Shown: positions 1-8,452, numbered from the stretch's first letter. The stretch: 14,773 bases of DNA from an uncultured Anaerotruncus sp. (GCF_902490045.1 NZ_CABUCJ010000059.1:1-14773), one strand, 5' to 3'. Numbers and translations are program-made. Notes: generated by a model from the letters alone, not told the origin.

Positions 1-1
1 G

Positions 2-3000
2 GTCGAGGGGAAGGTGCAGCTGCGCCTGCCGTCCGGTCCCGGCGCGGACGGGGCGGGCATGGGCGAGGCCGTGCCCTGCGCGGTGAGCGCCGAGGGCAAC
101 CTCGTCAAGCTCGCGCCCGGGTCGATGCTTGACTACGACGCGGATTACCTGGTGACGGTCGCGGAGGGCTTCGGCTCGAAGAACGGACTGACCCTTTCGA
201 CTGCGCGGAGGATGGAGGTGCGCACCGAATCGCGCGATTTCTCCCTCATCATGACCAACCGCGGGGTCAACACCTTCCATCCGGACGACGAGGTCGCGCT
301 TGAATACCAGCTCGACACCGTCGCGAAGAAGGGCCGCGAGGTTTCCGTCTCCCTCTGCCGGCTGGCCGGCTTCGACCAGTACGCCGGCATCCTGCTCGGC
401 CGGGACCCGGAGAGCGTCCCCGAAACGGTCGGGCAGGCGCGCACCGAGCGGATGAAAGAGGGCCTCAACACGGTCTCCTTCCCCAACCCCGGCAAAGGCT
501 ACTACGCGGTCGTGACCACGGTCATCGACACCAAGACGAAGGAGCAGGTCACCGACTACAAGCCCTTCCAGGTCGCGACCGCCTCCCTCTACATGCAGTC
601 GGCCCAAAAGCAGATGCTCCTCTGGCTCAACGACTCCGCCACGGGCGGCAGCCTCGCGGGCCACACCGTCCGGTTTACCCAGGACGGGAGGGAGGTCGCC
701 TCCGCCGTGACGGGGGAGGACGGCAGCGCGGTCTTTTCCTTTGAACCGCCCGCCTACGAGGACCCGGACGCCGCGGAAAGCTACTACGGCAAGGGGATGC
801 CCCCCGCCAGGCCGGTGCTCTTCACGATCTACGACCCGTCGGGCGCGCCGGTCTACGCGGACGTCACCCGCGGCATGACGACCGAGGCGTACTACTACGG
901 CGGCGATTTCGCCCGCAGGGAGGACCGCTACTACGCCTTCTTCTACCTCGACCGGGCCCTCTACCGCCCGACCGACACGGTCCGCTTCTGGGGATACCTC
1001 AAGCCCTACCGGATGAACCGCGGGGCCATGCCGTCGGCCGTGACGGTCACCCTCGATCCGGACGGCATCAACCAGCAGGTGCAGGCGGCGGTCCAGGCGG
1101 ACGGCACCTTCACGGGGGAAATCTCCTTTGAGCAGATCGTGAGCCAGGATTACGTCGTGCAGGCGACCATCTCCTGCACGCCCTATACCGACCCCTACGG
1201 CGGCGGGGTGGTGTCCACCCGCGTCCTCGATTCGATCTATATCGACGTCAAGGAGTTCACGACCCCCGCCTATACGATCGCGGGCGAGGTCGACGGGTTC
1301 ATCTACCGCTGCGGAGACGAGGTGACGGCGACGATCACCCCGACCTTCTACGATGGGACGCCGCTCCCGAACTACCCGCTCGAATTCAGCCTCTTCAACC
1401 CCTACAGCGGCAACTTCGAGGCAGTGCGCACCGTGACGACCGACGCCCAGGGGGTGGCTCGGGTCACCTTTCAGGCGGGGGAGGCGGTCACCGAGGGCAA
1501 GTCCTCCTGGACGCCCCGGTCGGGCTACTACTATGTCAAGATTGCAAACGACGGGGAGAACGTCACCTTCCAGGGCCGGTACGTCTACGTCCCCGCCAAC
1601 GTGATGCTGCGCCCCTCGCTGCGCTTCGGCGCGGACGGCAACGCATCCCTCACCGTGCTCGCCAACCGCATCGACCTCAGCCGCGTCACGAGCCGGGAGC
1701 AGGCGGACGGCCTGATCGGCGGCTACTACGACTACAACGACAGCTACGACAAAAAGTACGACGTCCTCGTCGGCGAGCCGGTCGACATGCAGCTCACCCT
1801 CGATGCGCGGTACGACTGCTATGATCCCCAGGGGGAGTACCATAACGGGAAGGTCGGCGACATGCTCTCCGTCACCGCCGGGCGCGGGACGCGGGAAGCC
1901 CTCATCGAGCAGGCGTTCGACAAGGGCTACTACGCCTACGTGAGCGCGAGCGTCTCCTACCGGGCAAACGGCAGCGAGATCACGGCGGGGGCCTACGCCG
2001 ACAACGGAAAGCCGTGGCCGGGCGACCGGGACGCCGAGAAGGAAGCGATTCGCGGTTACACCTTCGACATCTATAAGAACGGCGTGCGCAAGCCGGTCCA
2101 GCAGTATGAGCAGTACCTCGCGCGCAGCTTCGTCGAGGCGGACGTGGGGGATACCCTGCGGTTTGAACTGCGGCACGAGGGCGCGCCGGTCGGGGACGCG
2201 AACGGCCGGATGCTCTACACCCTCATCCAGGACGAGATCGTGGGCCGCGGATACGCGGGCGGCGGCTTTGAACTGGCGGTGGGCCAGCAGCACGCAAACA
2301 GCGTCCTCGTCGTGGCGGCCTACTTCGACGGGCGCGACGTGCACGCGGTCAGCAACGCCTACGTGCGCACCAAAAACGAGAGCATGGCGCTCACCGTCGA
2401 GGCGTCGACCGACAAGGAGGCCTACCGGCCGGGCGGGCAGGTGACGGTGAAGGCGAAGGTCACCGACCGCGCCGGCAGGCCGGTGAGCGGCGAGATGGTC
2501 GTGAGCGTCGTGGACGAGGCGATCTTCTCCCTGCGCGAGCAGTACTTCGACGTGCTCAGCGAGCTCTACGGCGAGCTCGACTTCTACACCTACTACGTCT
2601 ACAAATACACGACCTCCTCCGGGGACATCGACCCCTTCAACCAGAGCGGCGACGGCGGCAAGGGGGACGGCGACAACCTTGCGGCCTACGACAGCTTCCG
2701 CAAGAACTTCAAGGACACCGCCGCCTTCTACCCGCTGCGCAGCGACGCGAACGGAGACGCGTCGGTCACCTTCACGCTGCCCGACAACGTCACCTCCTGG
2801 CGGATTACGACGATCGCGATCGGCGACAACCTCTACGCCGGTTCCTCCAAGACGAATTTCGCCGCGACGCTGCCCTTCTTCGTAAAGCCGGTCATCAGCC
2901 CGAAATACATCGCGGGCGACGAGGTGGCCGTCCTCGTGCAGGGACACGGCGACGCGCTCTCCGAGGGGGACGGCATCTCCTATGAGGTCCGCGTCACCGG

Positions 3001-4546
3001 CGACGGGGTCGACCGGACTTACACCGAGACGGGCAGGGCCTACCAGCCGGTACAGCTCAACTTCGGCAAGCTCCCGGAGGGCGAATACACCGTCACCTCC
3101 ACCGCGCGGTTTGGGGAGATGCGCGACACGGTGGAGCTGCCGCTCGCGGTCATCCACAGCAACCTCGAGCTTGTCGTCAACCGGGAGATCGACCTGCAAA
3201 AGCCCGTCGACATCCAGGCGATGCGCTATCCCGTGACCATCGAGATGTACGACGAGGCGTATGAACCCTATTATAAGAGCATCTCCTCGCTGCTCACCCA
3301 CTACTGCTTCCGCGTCGACCAGCGCATGTCGCGCTATGTCGCCAAGCGGGCGCTCTCCTCCCATCTCGCGCCCGAGCAGCTGCCGCAGCACATCCGCGCG
3401 GACGACAGCGATGTCGCGGGCTTCCAGAATGCGGACGGCGGCATCGGCTGGTATAAGAACGGGCCGAGCGACCCCGAGGTCACCTTCAAAATCCTGTTGG
3501 CGGCGGGGGAGGAGTACAGCAAGCCGCGGATGCGCATCTACTTTGCCGCGGCCGCGGAGGACTCCTCCGTCGACCCAGTCCCGCGCGCGGCGGCCCACGC
3601 GGGACTGGCGGCGCTCGACCCGTCCCACGCCGCGAAAATCCGTGAGATCCTCGCGGCGGGCAACGTCCCGTTCGAGGAGCAGCTCTACTACATGGCGGGA
3701 CTGGCCGCCGCCGGGGAGCGGCAGGAGGCGCAAAAGCTCTACGACGAGCTCGTCGTGCCCAGGCAGCGCGTCCACGGACAGGAGAAGTGGCTGGAGTTCT
3801 CGAACCTGCCAAAGGACTACCAGCGTAACGCGGAGAACCGCCGGTGCACCGCGCTCGCGTGGATCACCGCCTCCGAGCTCGGGCTTGCCGACGCGGACGC
3901 CTACGCGTATTACTTCGGGCGGGACGATTGGCGGATCGGGTCGGTGATGGAGTGCATGATCTACATTACAAACTTTGACAAACCGGTTCCCGCGCCCGCG
4001 TCGTTCACCTGCACCGCGGGCGGTAAGACCCGCATGGTCGACCTGGGCGCGGCAGGGCGCGCGACAATTATCCTCAACCGCAGCGAGATGGAGGGCCTCG
4101 CGTTCCAAGGGGTCCCCGATACGGTCAGGGCGCTCGCCTACTACATCGGCGAACCGTCCGAGGCCGGCATCGAGCCGTCCGACACGGTCCGTGTCCGGAA
4201 GGATTTCCTCCCGATGGAGGGCGGCAAATACAAGGTCACGCTGACCATCGACTTTGAGGACGCGGCCTCCTACGGCTACTGGAACGTCAGCGACTGGGTG
4301 CCCTCCAACATGCGCCTGCACACGGTGGCAAAGCAGCCGCAGAGCGGCCAGTTTTGGGTCAACTGGACGCAGGAGAACCAGAAGATGTACTTCGAGTTCT
4401 ACCGCGACGAGCACAGCCCCTCGCGGGTGCTCATCGAGTACTACATCCAGCAGACCTATGACGCCGAGGCGGTTGTCGACCGCACCTATGTCATCTGCGC
4501 CGACTCGGGCGAGAACGCCAACAACGAGCGTTCCACCCTCGGCTGA
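2..4546 (+). CDS. Alpha-2-macroglobulin family protein, 5' partial
   Basis: The frame is open to the window edge, so the true start and any signal peptide or lipobox lie upstream; about 1515 residues are visible. Numbering here starts at the in-frame GTG at 14. The first ~75 residues resemble a bacterial Ig-like (SbsA/Big_5) domain. A macroglobulin MG2-type stretch with LYRP lies near 315, followed by further beta-sandwich domains. A second AYRPGG-type domain ending in SVVDEAIFSL lies near 800-840. The A2M core (DNVTSWRITTIAIGDN) is near 925-939, followed by a helical thioester-type domain and a C-terminal receptor-binding-like beta domain. Family members are large extracytoplasmic proteins thought to trap proteases or protect the envelope. 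The thioester Cys appears replaced by Arg (see findings), so covalent trapping is unlikely. A hairpin terminator follows directly. The family assignment is firm; the role is inferred. Confidence 0.88.
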   Translation, partial: VEGKVQLRLPSGPGADGAGMGEAVPCAVSAEGNLVKLAPGSMLDYDADYLVTVAEGFGSKNGLTLSTARRMEVRTESRDFSLIMTNRGVNTFHPDDEVALEYQLDTVAKKGREVSVSLCRLAGFDQYAGILLGRDPESVPETVGQARTERMKEGLNTVSFPNPGKGYYAVVTTVIDTKTKEQVTDYKPFQVATASLYMQSAQKQMLLWLNDSATGGSLAGHTVRFTQDGREVASAVTGEDGSAVFSFEPPAYEDPDAAESYYGKGMPPARPVLFTIYDPSGAPVYADVTRGMTTEAYYYGGDFARREDRYYAFFYLDRALYRPTDTVRFWGYLKPYRMNRGAMPSAVTVTLDPDGINQQVQAAVQADGTFTGEISFEQIVSQDYVVQATISCTPYTDPYGGGVVSTRVLDSIYIDVKEFTTPAYTIAGEVDGFIYRCGDEVTATITPTFYDGTPLPNYPLEFSLFNPYSGNFEAVRTVTTDAQGVARVTFQAGEAVTEGKSSWTPRSGYYYVKIANDGENVTFQGRYVYVPANVMLRPSLRFGADGNASLTVLANRIDLSRVTSREQADGLIGGYYDYNDSYDKKYDVLVGEPVDMQLTLDARYDCYDPQGEYHNGKVGDMLSVTAGRGTREALIEQAFDKGYYAYVSASVSYRANGSEITAGAYADNGKPWPGDRDAEKEAIRGYTFDIYKNGVRKPVQQYEQYLARSFVEADVGDTLRFELRHEGAPVGDANGRMLYTLIQDEIVGRGYAGGGFELAVGQQHANSVLVVAAYFDGRDVHAVSNAYVRTKNESMALTVEASTDKEAYRPGGQVTVKAKVTDRAGRPVSGEMVVSVVDEAIFSLREQYFDVLSELYGELDFYTYYVYKYTTSSGDIDPFNQSGDGGKGDGDNLAAYDSFRKNFKDTAAFYPLRSDANGDASVTFTLPDNVTSWRITTIAIGDNLYAGSSKTNFAATLPFFVKPVISPKYIAGDEVAVLVQGHGDALSEGDGISYEVRVTGDGVDRTYTETGRAYQPVQLNFGKLPEGEYTVTSTARFGEMRDTVELPLAVIHSNLELVVNREIDLQKPVDIQAMRYPVTIEMYDEAYEPYYKSISSLLTHYCFRVDQRMSRYVAKRALSSHLAPEQLPQHIRADDSDVAGFQNADGGIGWYKNGPSDPEVTFKILLAAGEEYSKPRMRIYFAAAAEDSSVDPVPRAAAHAGLAALDPSHAAKIREILAAGNVPFEEQLYYMAGLAAAGERQEAQKLYDELVVPRQRVHGQEKWLEFSNLPKDYQRNAENRRCTALAWITASELGLADADAYAYYFGRDDWRIGSVMECMIYITNFDKPVPAPASFTCTAGGKTRMVDLGAAGRATIILNRSEMEGLAFQGVPDTVRALAYYIGEPSEAGIEPSDTVRVRKDFLPMEGGKYKVTLTIDFEDAASYGYWNVSDWVPSNMRLHTVAKQPQSGQFWVNWTQENQKMYFEFYRDEHSPSRVLIEYYIQQTYDAEAVVDRTYVICADSGENANNERSTLG

Positions 4547-4592
4547 AAAGCGCAGGGGGCCCGCAAACGTGGTTTGCGGGCCCCTTGCTTTT
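4547..4592 (+). terminator. Rho-independent terminator after the macroglobulin gene
   Basis: A perfect 13-bp stem pairs 4556-4568 with 4572-4584 around a 3-nt loop. The flanking AAAAGC (4547-4552) can pair with GCTTTT (4587-4592), so the hairpin is nearly symmetric and ends in a short T run. It starts right after the TGA at 4544-4546. The AAAA on the left arm could also give some termination on the other strand. Confidence 0.9.
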
Positions 4593-4613
4593 CGGTATGA
4601 AACTTGTTACAAT
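4585..4613 (+). promoter_or_regulatory. Probable promoter of the lacI-type/preA-like operon
   Basis: TTGCTT (4585-4590) as -35, a 17-bp spacer, then TACAAT (4608-4613) as -10, preceded by TG at 4605-4606 (extended -10). The expected transcription start is near 4620, about 20 nt before the start codon. The -35 box lies within the T run of the preceding terminator. Called by eye from consensus. Confidence 0.6.
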
Positions 4614-4641
4614 GGGTAAAAACAGGACGGGAGGCGGCGCC

Positions 4642-5664
4642 ATGAATGTCAGGGAGATCGCAAAGCTCGCGAACGTTTCGATCGCGACGGTCTCGCGCGT
4701 CATCAACCGGCCGGAGGTCGTGCTGCCCGAGACGCGGGAGCAGGTGCTCGCCGTGATGCGCAAGGTCGGCTACAGCCCGGCGCCGCACGCGGGCGGGGGC
4801 GCGCAGCCCAAGGCGGTCGGGCTCCTGGTGCCCGACGCGGAGGACTACCTGGCCATCCGCCTGATGGCCGGCATCGAGAGCGTGGCCGCGCGGCGGGAGC
4901 ACACGGTCTACCTCTGCAGTACGGAGGGCGGCCCCGACCGGGAGCGCCAGGCGATCGCGGGCGCGCTCGAACAGCGGATGCGGGGGCTCGTCGTCTATAC
5001 GAACACCCTCTCCGCCGAGGACGCCGCCGACCTGCAGCGCAGGCGGGTGCCCTTCGTGCTGGTGGGGCGGAGCGAGGCCGCGCCCCGGCACAACGCCTGC
5101 TACATCAACTACGAGGAGGGCGGCTACCGGATGGTGCGCCACCTGCTCGAACTGGGACACCGGAGATTTCTGCTGCTCTGCGAGGCGGGCTCGCCCAACA
5201 TCGAGGCGCGCATGTGGGAGGGGCTCTGCCGCGCGCGGCGGGAGCTGCTGACCGGGCCGGGCGGCGACCGGGTGCTGCACGCCGAGGGCAGCTCGATCCG
5301 CGCGGGCTACGACGCCGTGCGGGAGGTGCTCGCCGGGGAACGGCCGGACGCGGTGTTCGCCTCGAGCGACGAGCTCGCGCTCGGGCTGATGAAGGCGCTG
5401 CAGGAGAACGGGGTCGGGGTGCCCGGCCAGATCGCGGTGACGGGCTTCACCGATTCGCCGTTCGCGGGGGTGGTCACCCCCGAGCTGACCACCGTCGAGC
5501 AGCCGACCCACCGTCTCGGCATGGTGGCGGCGCGCATGCTTTTCGATTTGATCGACGACGAGAGCCTGCTCGACGGCACGCCGCAGGAGATCGTGCTGCT
5601 GCCCAAGCTGAAGGTCCGGAACTCGTGCGGGAACCGGAAGCCGATCAATACGCTGTTTGAATAG
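4642..5664 (+). CDS. LacI-family transcriptional regulator
   Basis: A 340-residue protein of normal LacI/GalR length. Residues 1-25 form the HTH (VREIAKLANVSIATVSRVIN), followed by a helix ending VGYSP. The rest is the periplasmic-binding-protein-like effector domain, with VGLLVPD, the ASSDELALGLMKAL segment and a closing VRNSC. The ATG at 4642 is preferred over the upstream TTG at 4585 because GGGAGG (4629-4634) sits 7 nt before it and the protein then begins exactly at the HTH. The usual hinge-helix ARxL sequence is replaced by a Gly-rich stretch (see findings). Its stop overlaps the region holding the ribosome binding site of the PreA-like gene, so the two are probably one operon. It is the natural candidate local repressor; its effector is unknown. 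Confidence 0.93.
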   Translation: MNVREIAKLANVSIATVSRVINRPEVVLPETREQVLAVMRKVGYSPAPHAGGGAQPKAVGLLVPDAEDYLAIRLMAGIESVAARREHTVYLCSTEGGPDRERQAIAGALEQRMRGLVVYTNTLSAEDAADLQRRRVPFVLVGRSEAAPRHNACYINYEEGGYRMVRHLLELGHRRFLLLCEAGSPNIEARMWEGLCRARRELLTGPGGDRVLHAEGSSIRAGYDAVREVLAGERPDAVFASSDELALGLMKALQENGVGVPGQIAVTGFTDSPFAGVVTPELTTVEQPTHRLGMVAARMLFDLIDDESLLDGTPQEIVLLPKLKVRNSCGNRKPINTLFE

Positions 5665-5677
5665 CGAGGTGAGGAAG

Positions 5678-6802
5678 TTGGAATACAAGCTGGATTTTAT
5701 GGGCCTGCCGCTCAAAAACGCGGTCATCGTGGCCGCGGGGCCGTGGGCCGGGGACGCGCGCAGCATCCAGAAATGCATCGACGCGGGCGCGGCGGCGGTC
5801 ATCACCGAGACGATCGTCATGGAGGAGTCCGCCCTGTTCGGGCCGCGCGTCTACTATGAAAACGAGGAGCTCCTCAACATCTCCCTCTACGGGCACCGGC
5901 CCCTCGAGGAATGGGAGGAGCAGGTGGAGCGCATCCACAAGAAGGGGAGCTTCCTCATCTGCAGCATCCGCGGGTCGAGCCCGTCGGAGCTCGCCTACAT
6001 TGCGCGCCGCGCGGAGCGGCTGGGGGCGGACGCGCTCCAGCTCGACCTCTTCGCGCCGATGGACGCGATGCTCGAGGAGATCAACATGCGCCCCGAAAAG
6101 CTCCACGAGATGACGAAAAGCGTCACCGGCACGGTGAAAATCCCGGTCATGGCGCGCCTGCCCCACAACATCAGCGCGTCGACCGCCTACATCCGCGCGC
6201 TCGAGCGCGCGGGGGTATCGGCCATCAGCGCGATCGAGAGCCTGCGCGGGATCTCGGGCGTCGACCTTGAAAACCGCCGGACCAAGATGCCCACCTACGG
6301 CGGCTACACGGGAAAGCACATCCGTCCCGTCTCGCTGGCGGCGACCGCGACCCTCTCCCAGATGACCGACTGCCAGATCTGCGGCGTGGGCGGCGTGGAA
6401 ACCCATGAGAACATCCTCGAATTCATGATGCTCGGCGCGGCCACCGCCCAGCTCGGTTCGGTCATCATGCTCAAGGGCTACGATGTGATCACCGAAACGG
6501 TAAGGGGTCTGGCCGACTGGATGGAGTCGCACGGCTGCCAAAGCTACGACGAGATCATCGGCGCGGCGCTCCCGACTCTCTCCCCCTATGAAAAGATCGA
6601 GCGGATGCGGGCGGTCAGCTGCCTGACCGAACCGTGCGGAGACCGCGACTGCGGGCTGTGCGTGCGCGGATGCATGTACGAGGCGCTCGCCTTCGGGGAG
6701 GACGGGGTCCGATGCGACCCGGCGCTCTGCACCGGCTGCGGGCTGTGCGTCCAGCGCTGCCCCAAGGGAATCCTCAGGCTGAAAAAGGCCTCCCGGGGCT
6801 GA
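5678..6802 (+). CDS. Dihydroorotate dehydrogenase/PreA-like flavoprotein with C-terminal 2[4Fe-4S] ferredoxin domain
   Basis: A 374-residue protein. Residues 1-290 are a DHOD-like FMN barrel: an N-terminal LPLKNAVIVAAGP, and CGVGGVETHENILEFMMLGA (235-254) as the phosphate-binding end. Residues 315-365 carry eight cysteines as C320-x4-C325-x2-C328-x3-C332 and C351-x2-C354-x2-C357-x3-CP, enough for two clusters, as in PreA-type dihydropyrimidine dehydrogenase subunits. TTG at 5678 is chosen because GAGGTG (5666-5671) lies 6 nt before it; GTG 5669 or TTG 5657 would extend the frame without a better site. The Lys and the N-x-S-C/S-P catalytic loop of the family are missing (see findings). No PreT-like NADH subunit is present. 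It is probably a cytosolic oxidoreductase; its substrate is unknown. Confidence 0.82.
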   Translation: MEYKLDFMGLPLKNAVIVAAGPWAGDARSIQKCIDAGAAAVITETIVMEESALFGPRVYYENEELLNISLYGHRPLEEWEEQVERIHKKGSFLICSIRGSSPSELAYIARRAERLGADALQLDLFAPMDAMLEEINMRPEKLHEMTKSVTGTVKIPVMARLPHNISASTAYIRALERAGVSAISAIESLRGISGVDLENRRTKMPTYGGYTGKHIRPVSLAATATLSQMTDCQICGVGGVETHENILEFMMLGAATAQLGSVIMLKGYDVITETVRGLADWMESHGCQSYDEIIGAALPTLSPYEKIERMRAVSCLTEPCGDRDCGLCVRGCMYEALAFGEDGVRCDPALCTGCGLCVQRCPKGILRLKKASRG

Positions 6803-6843
6803 TGGCCTTTCGACAGCGGATTGTCATTTTATCGGGAACTGCA

Positions 6844-6882
6844 ACGCGGGCCCTCCAGCTGTGCCGGAGGGCCCGCGTTTTA
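6844..6882 (+). terminator. Hairpin terminator between convergent operons
   Basis: A perfect 13-bp stem pairs 6844-6856 with 6866-6878 around a 9-nt loop and ends in TTTT (6878-6881). It serves the + strand lacI-type/preA-like operon. The - strand permease gene ends at 6905, so the same hairpin may stop that transcript too, though the T run in that direction is weak. Confidence 0.87.
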
Positions 6883-6904
6883 TTCAGGAAAGGGGTCGGT
6901 TGGT

Positions 6905-8200
6905 TTATTCCGCTTTCGCGGCTTCTTTCGCCTTGGCTTCCTCGGCACGCTCCTCCGCGCTCTTGTTGGGGAGCACGAGGTTGAGGATGATGCCCGCGAT
7001 GGCCGCGATGGCCATGCCGCCGAGGCTGATGCCGCCCGGGAAGGTGAAGGTCGCGCCGCCGACCGCGAGGATGAGGATGGCGCTGGCGACGATCAGGTTC
7101 TTGGGCTTGGAGAAGTCGACGCGGTTTTCCACGACGGTGCGCACGCCGACGCTCGTGACCATGCCGTAGAGCAGGATGCCCACGCCGCCGATGACGGGGT
7201 TGGGGATCGAGCGGCAGAGCGCCTCAAACTTGGGCACGAAGGCGAAGAGCGCCATCCACACCGCGCCGCAGCGCACGACGAAGGGGGAGTAGATGCGGGT
7301 GACGGCGAGCACGCCGGTGTTCTCGCTGTGGATGGTGAGGGACGGGCCGCCCAGGCAGGCGGACACGCAGGTGGCGCAGCCGCAGGCGAAGAGGGAGCGG
7401 GGAAGGCCCGGATTCTTGGTGAAGTCCTTGCCGACGGTGGTGCCGACCGCGATGACGTCGCCGATGTGCTCGATGCAGGGGACGATGGCGGCCGGGGCGA
7501 TCATGATGATCGCACGCACGTCAAATTTCGGGAAGGTGAAGCTGGGGACGCCGAACCAGGGGGCGGCCAGCACGCCGGAGAAATCGACGAGGCCGAAGGG
7601 GATCGCGATGAGGTAGCCGCCGACCAGCGCGAGCACGATGGTGAGGATTTTGGTGAGGCCCTTGCCGAAGATGTTGACCACGATGGCGATGCCGAAGGTC
7701 AGCAGCGCGACGATCCAGTGCTCGGAGGCCGACGAGACGCCGACGTTCGCGAGGCAGAGGCCGAGCACCATGATGATCGGGCCGGTGATGACGGGCGGGA
7801 AGACCTTGTGGATCCGCTCGGTGCCCAGCAGCTTGAGCAGCAGGGCGAAGAGGAAGTAGAAGCACATGACGAAGATCAGTCCGCCCTGCGCGTAGGGGAT
7901 GCCCATCTCGCTGATGATGACCGTCAGCGGGGCGATGAAGGCAAAGGAACCGCCCAGGAAAGCCGGGACGATGCCCTTGTCGACGAACTGGTAGATCAGG
8001 GTGCCGATGCCCGCGCAGAAGAGGGTGACCGACACGTTGAGGCCGCAGAGGATGGGGACGATGATGACGCCGCTCATGGCCACGGTGTTCTGCAGGCCGA
8101 GGAACACCATCTGCTTTTTGGTGAAGTTGACCGAAAGGTCGCTCGGGGATACGAAAACCGGCTCCTGTGTGGCGGCCGGGGTGTTGACGTTGTCACTCAT
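6905..8200 (-). CDS. NCS2-family nucleobase permease (UraA/xanthine-uracil type)
   Basis: A 431-residue, strongly hydrophobic multi-pass membrane protein with the NCS2 fold. TM1-like sequence begins near residue 31; PPVITGPIIMVLGL is at 135-148. The substrate/proton segment EHIGDVIAVG begins at E244, and the family signature ENTGVLAVTR is at 293-302. E244 and E293 match the two key glutamates of E. coli UraA (E241 and E290) at constant offset. The UraA His245 position is Asp (D248) and G289 is Ser (S292), so uracil specificity cannot be assumed. The C-terminal tail (about 415-431) is a charged EEAKAKEAAKAE-type helix. AAGGAGG (8209-8215) lies 8 nt before the ATG. It is the last gene of the amidase operon, 21 nt after the small ORF, and likely imports the base or ring compound handled by its neighbours. 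Confidence 0.92.
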   Translation of the reverse strand: MSDNVNTPAATQEPVFVSPSDLSVNFTKKQMVFLGLQNTVAMSGVIIVPILCGLNVSVTLFCAGIGTLIYQFVDKGIVPAFLGGSFAFIAPLTVIISEMGIPYAQGGLIFVMCFYFLFALLLKLLGTERIHKVFPPVITGPIIMVLGLCLANVGVSSASEHWIVALLTFGIAIVVNIFGKGLTKILTIVLALVGGYLIAIPFGLVDFSGVLAAPWFGVPSFTFPKFDVRAIIMIAPAAIVPCIEHIGDVIAVGTTVGKDFTKNPGLPRSLFACGCATCVSACLGGPSLTIHSENTGVLAVTRIYSPFVVRCGAVWMALFAFVPKFEALCRSIPNPVIGGVGILLYGMVTSVGVRTVVENRVDFSKPKNLIVASAILILAVGGATFTFPGGISLGGMAIAAIAGIILNLVLPNKSAEERAEEAKAKEAAKAE

Positions 8201-8221
8201 GGATACTGCCTCCTTCTTTCA

Positions 8222-8452
8222 TCAGCTCGCGTTGAACGCGCAGTAAAACTCCGCGGCGCAGGAAAACTCGTCGAGGGGCACCTTCGCCAGCAGCTCCCTA
8301 AAAGGGGTACAGCCGTCGGGGGAGGTGCGGATGGGTTCGTCGCCCACCTTCGCGATGATCTCCGCCTTTGTCGCGGGGAAGGTGATGGGGCGCATGGCGA
8401 TCGCCACGTAATGCCCGGTGAGCAGGTAGGGGATTTCACGCATGTAACTCAT
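8222..8452 (-). CDS. Small protein, DUF2795-like by eye
   Basis: A 76-residue protein. Its ATG overlaps the TGA of the upstream amidase (ATGA at 8449-8452), a typical translational-coupling junction, and a ribosome binding site for the permease follows its stop; both support a real gene. The middle reads ITFPATKAEIIAKVG (about 23-37), and the end FRELLAKVPLDEFSCAAEFYCAF (about 51-73). This layout, a basic/acidic helix after YPAT/FPAT and then a LLxxLPxxxYxSxxEVxxA-type helix pair, recalls the small DUF2795 domain, but the match is from memory only. There is no signal peptide or membrane segment. It may be an accessory or regulatory partner of the amidase or permease; the function is unknown. 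Confidence 0.72.
   Translation of the reverse strand: MSYMREIPYLLTGHYVAIAMRPITFPATKAEIIAKVGDEPIRTSPDGCTPFRELLAKVPLDEFSCAAEFYCAFNAS

Noticed and set aside
4486..5820. 444-codon minus-strand open frame opposite the LacI-type gene
   Set aside because: It runs across a terminator and two real genes and shows low-complexity Arg/Pro/His sequence; a GC-content shadow.
5657..6802. Standard dihydroorotate dehydrogenase (pyrD) or PreA annotation
   Set aside because: The fold fits, but the catalytic loop and flavin Lys are missing and no PyrK/PreT partner is adjacent, so the specific name is not justified.
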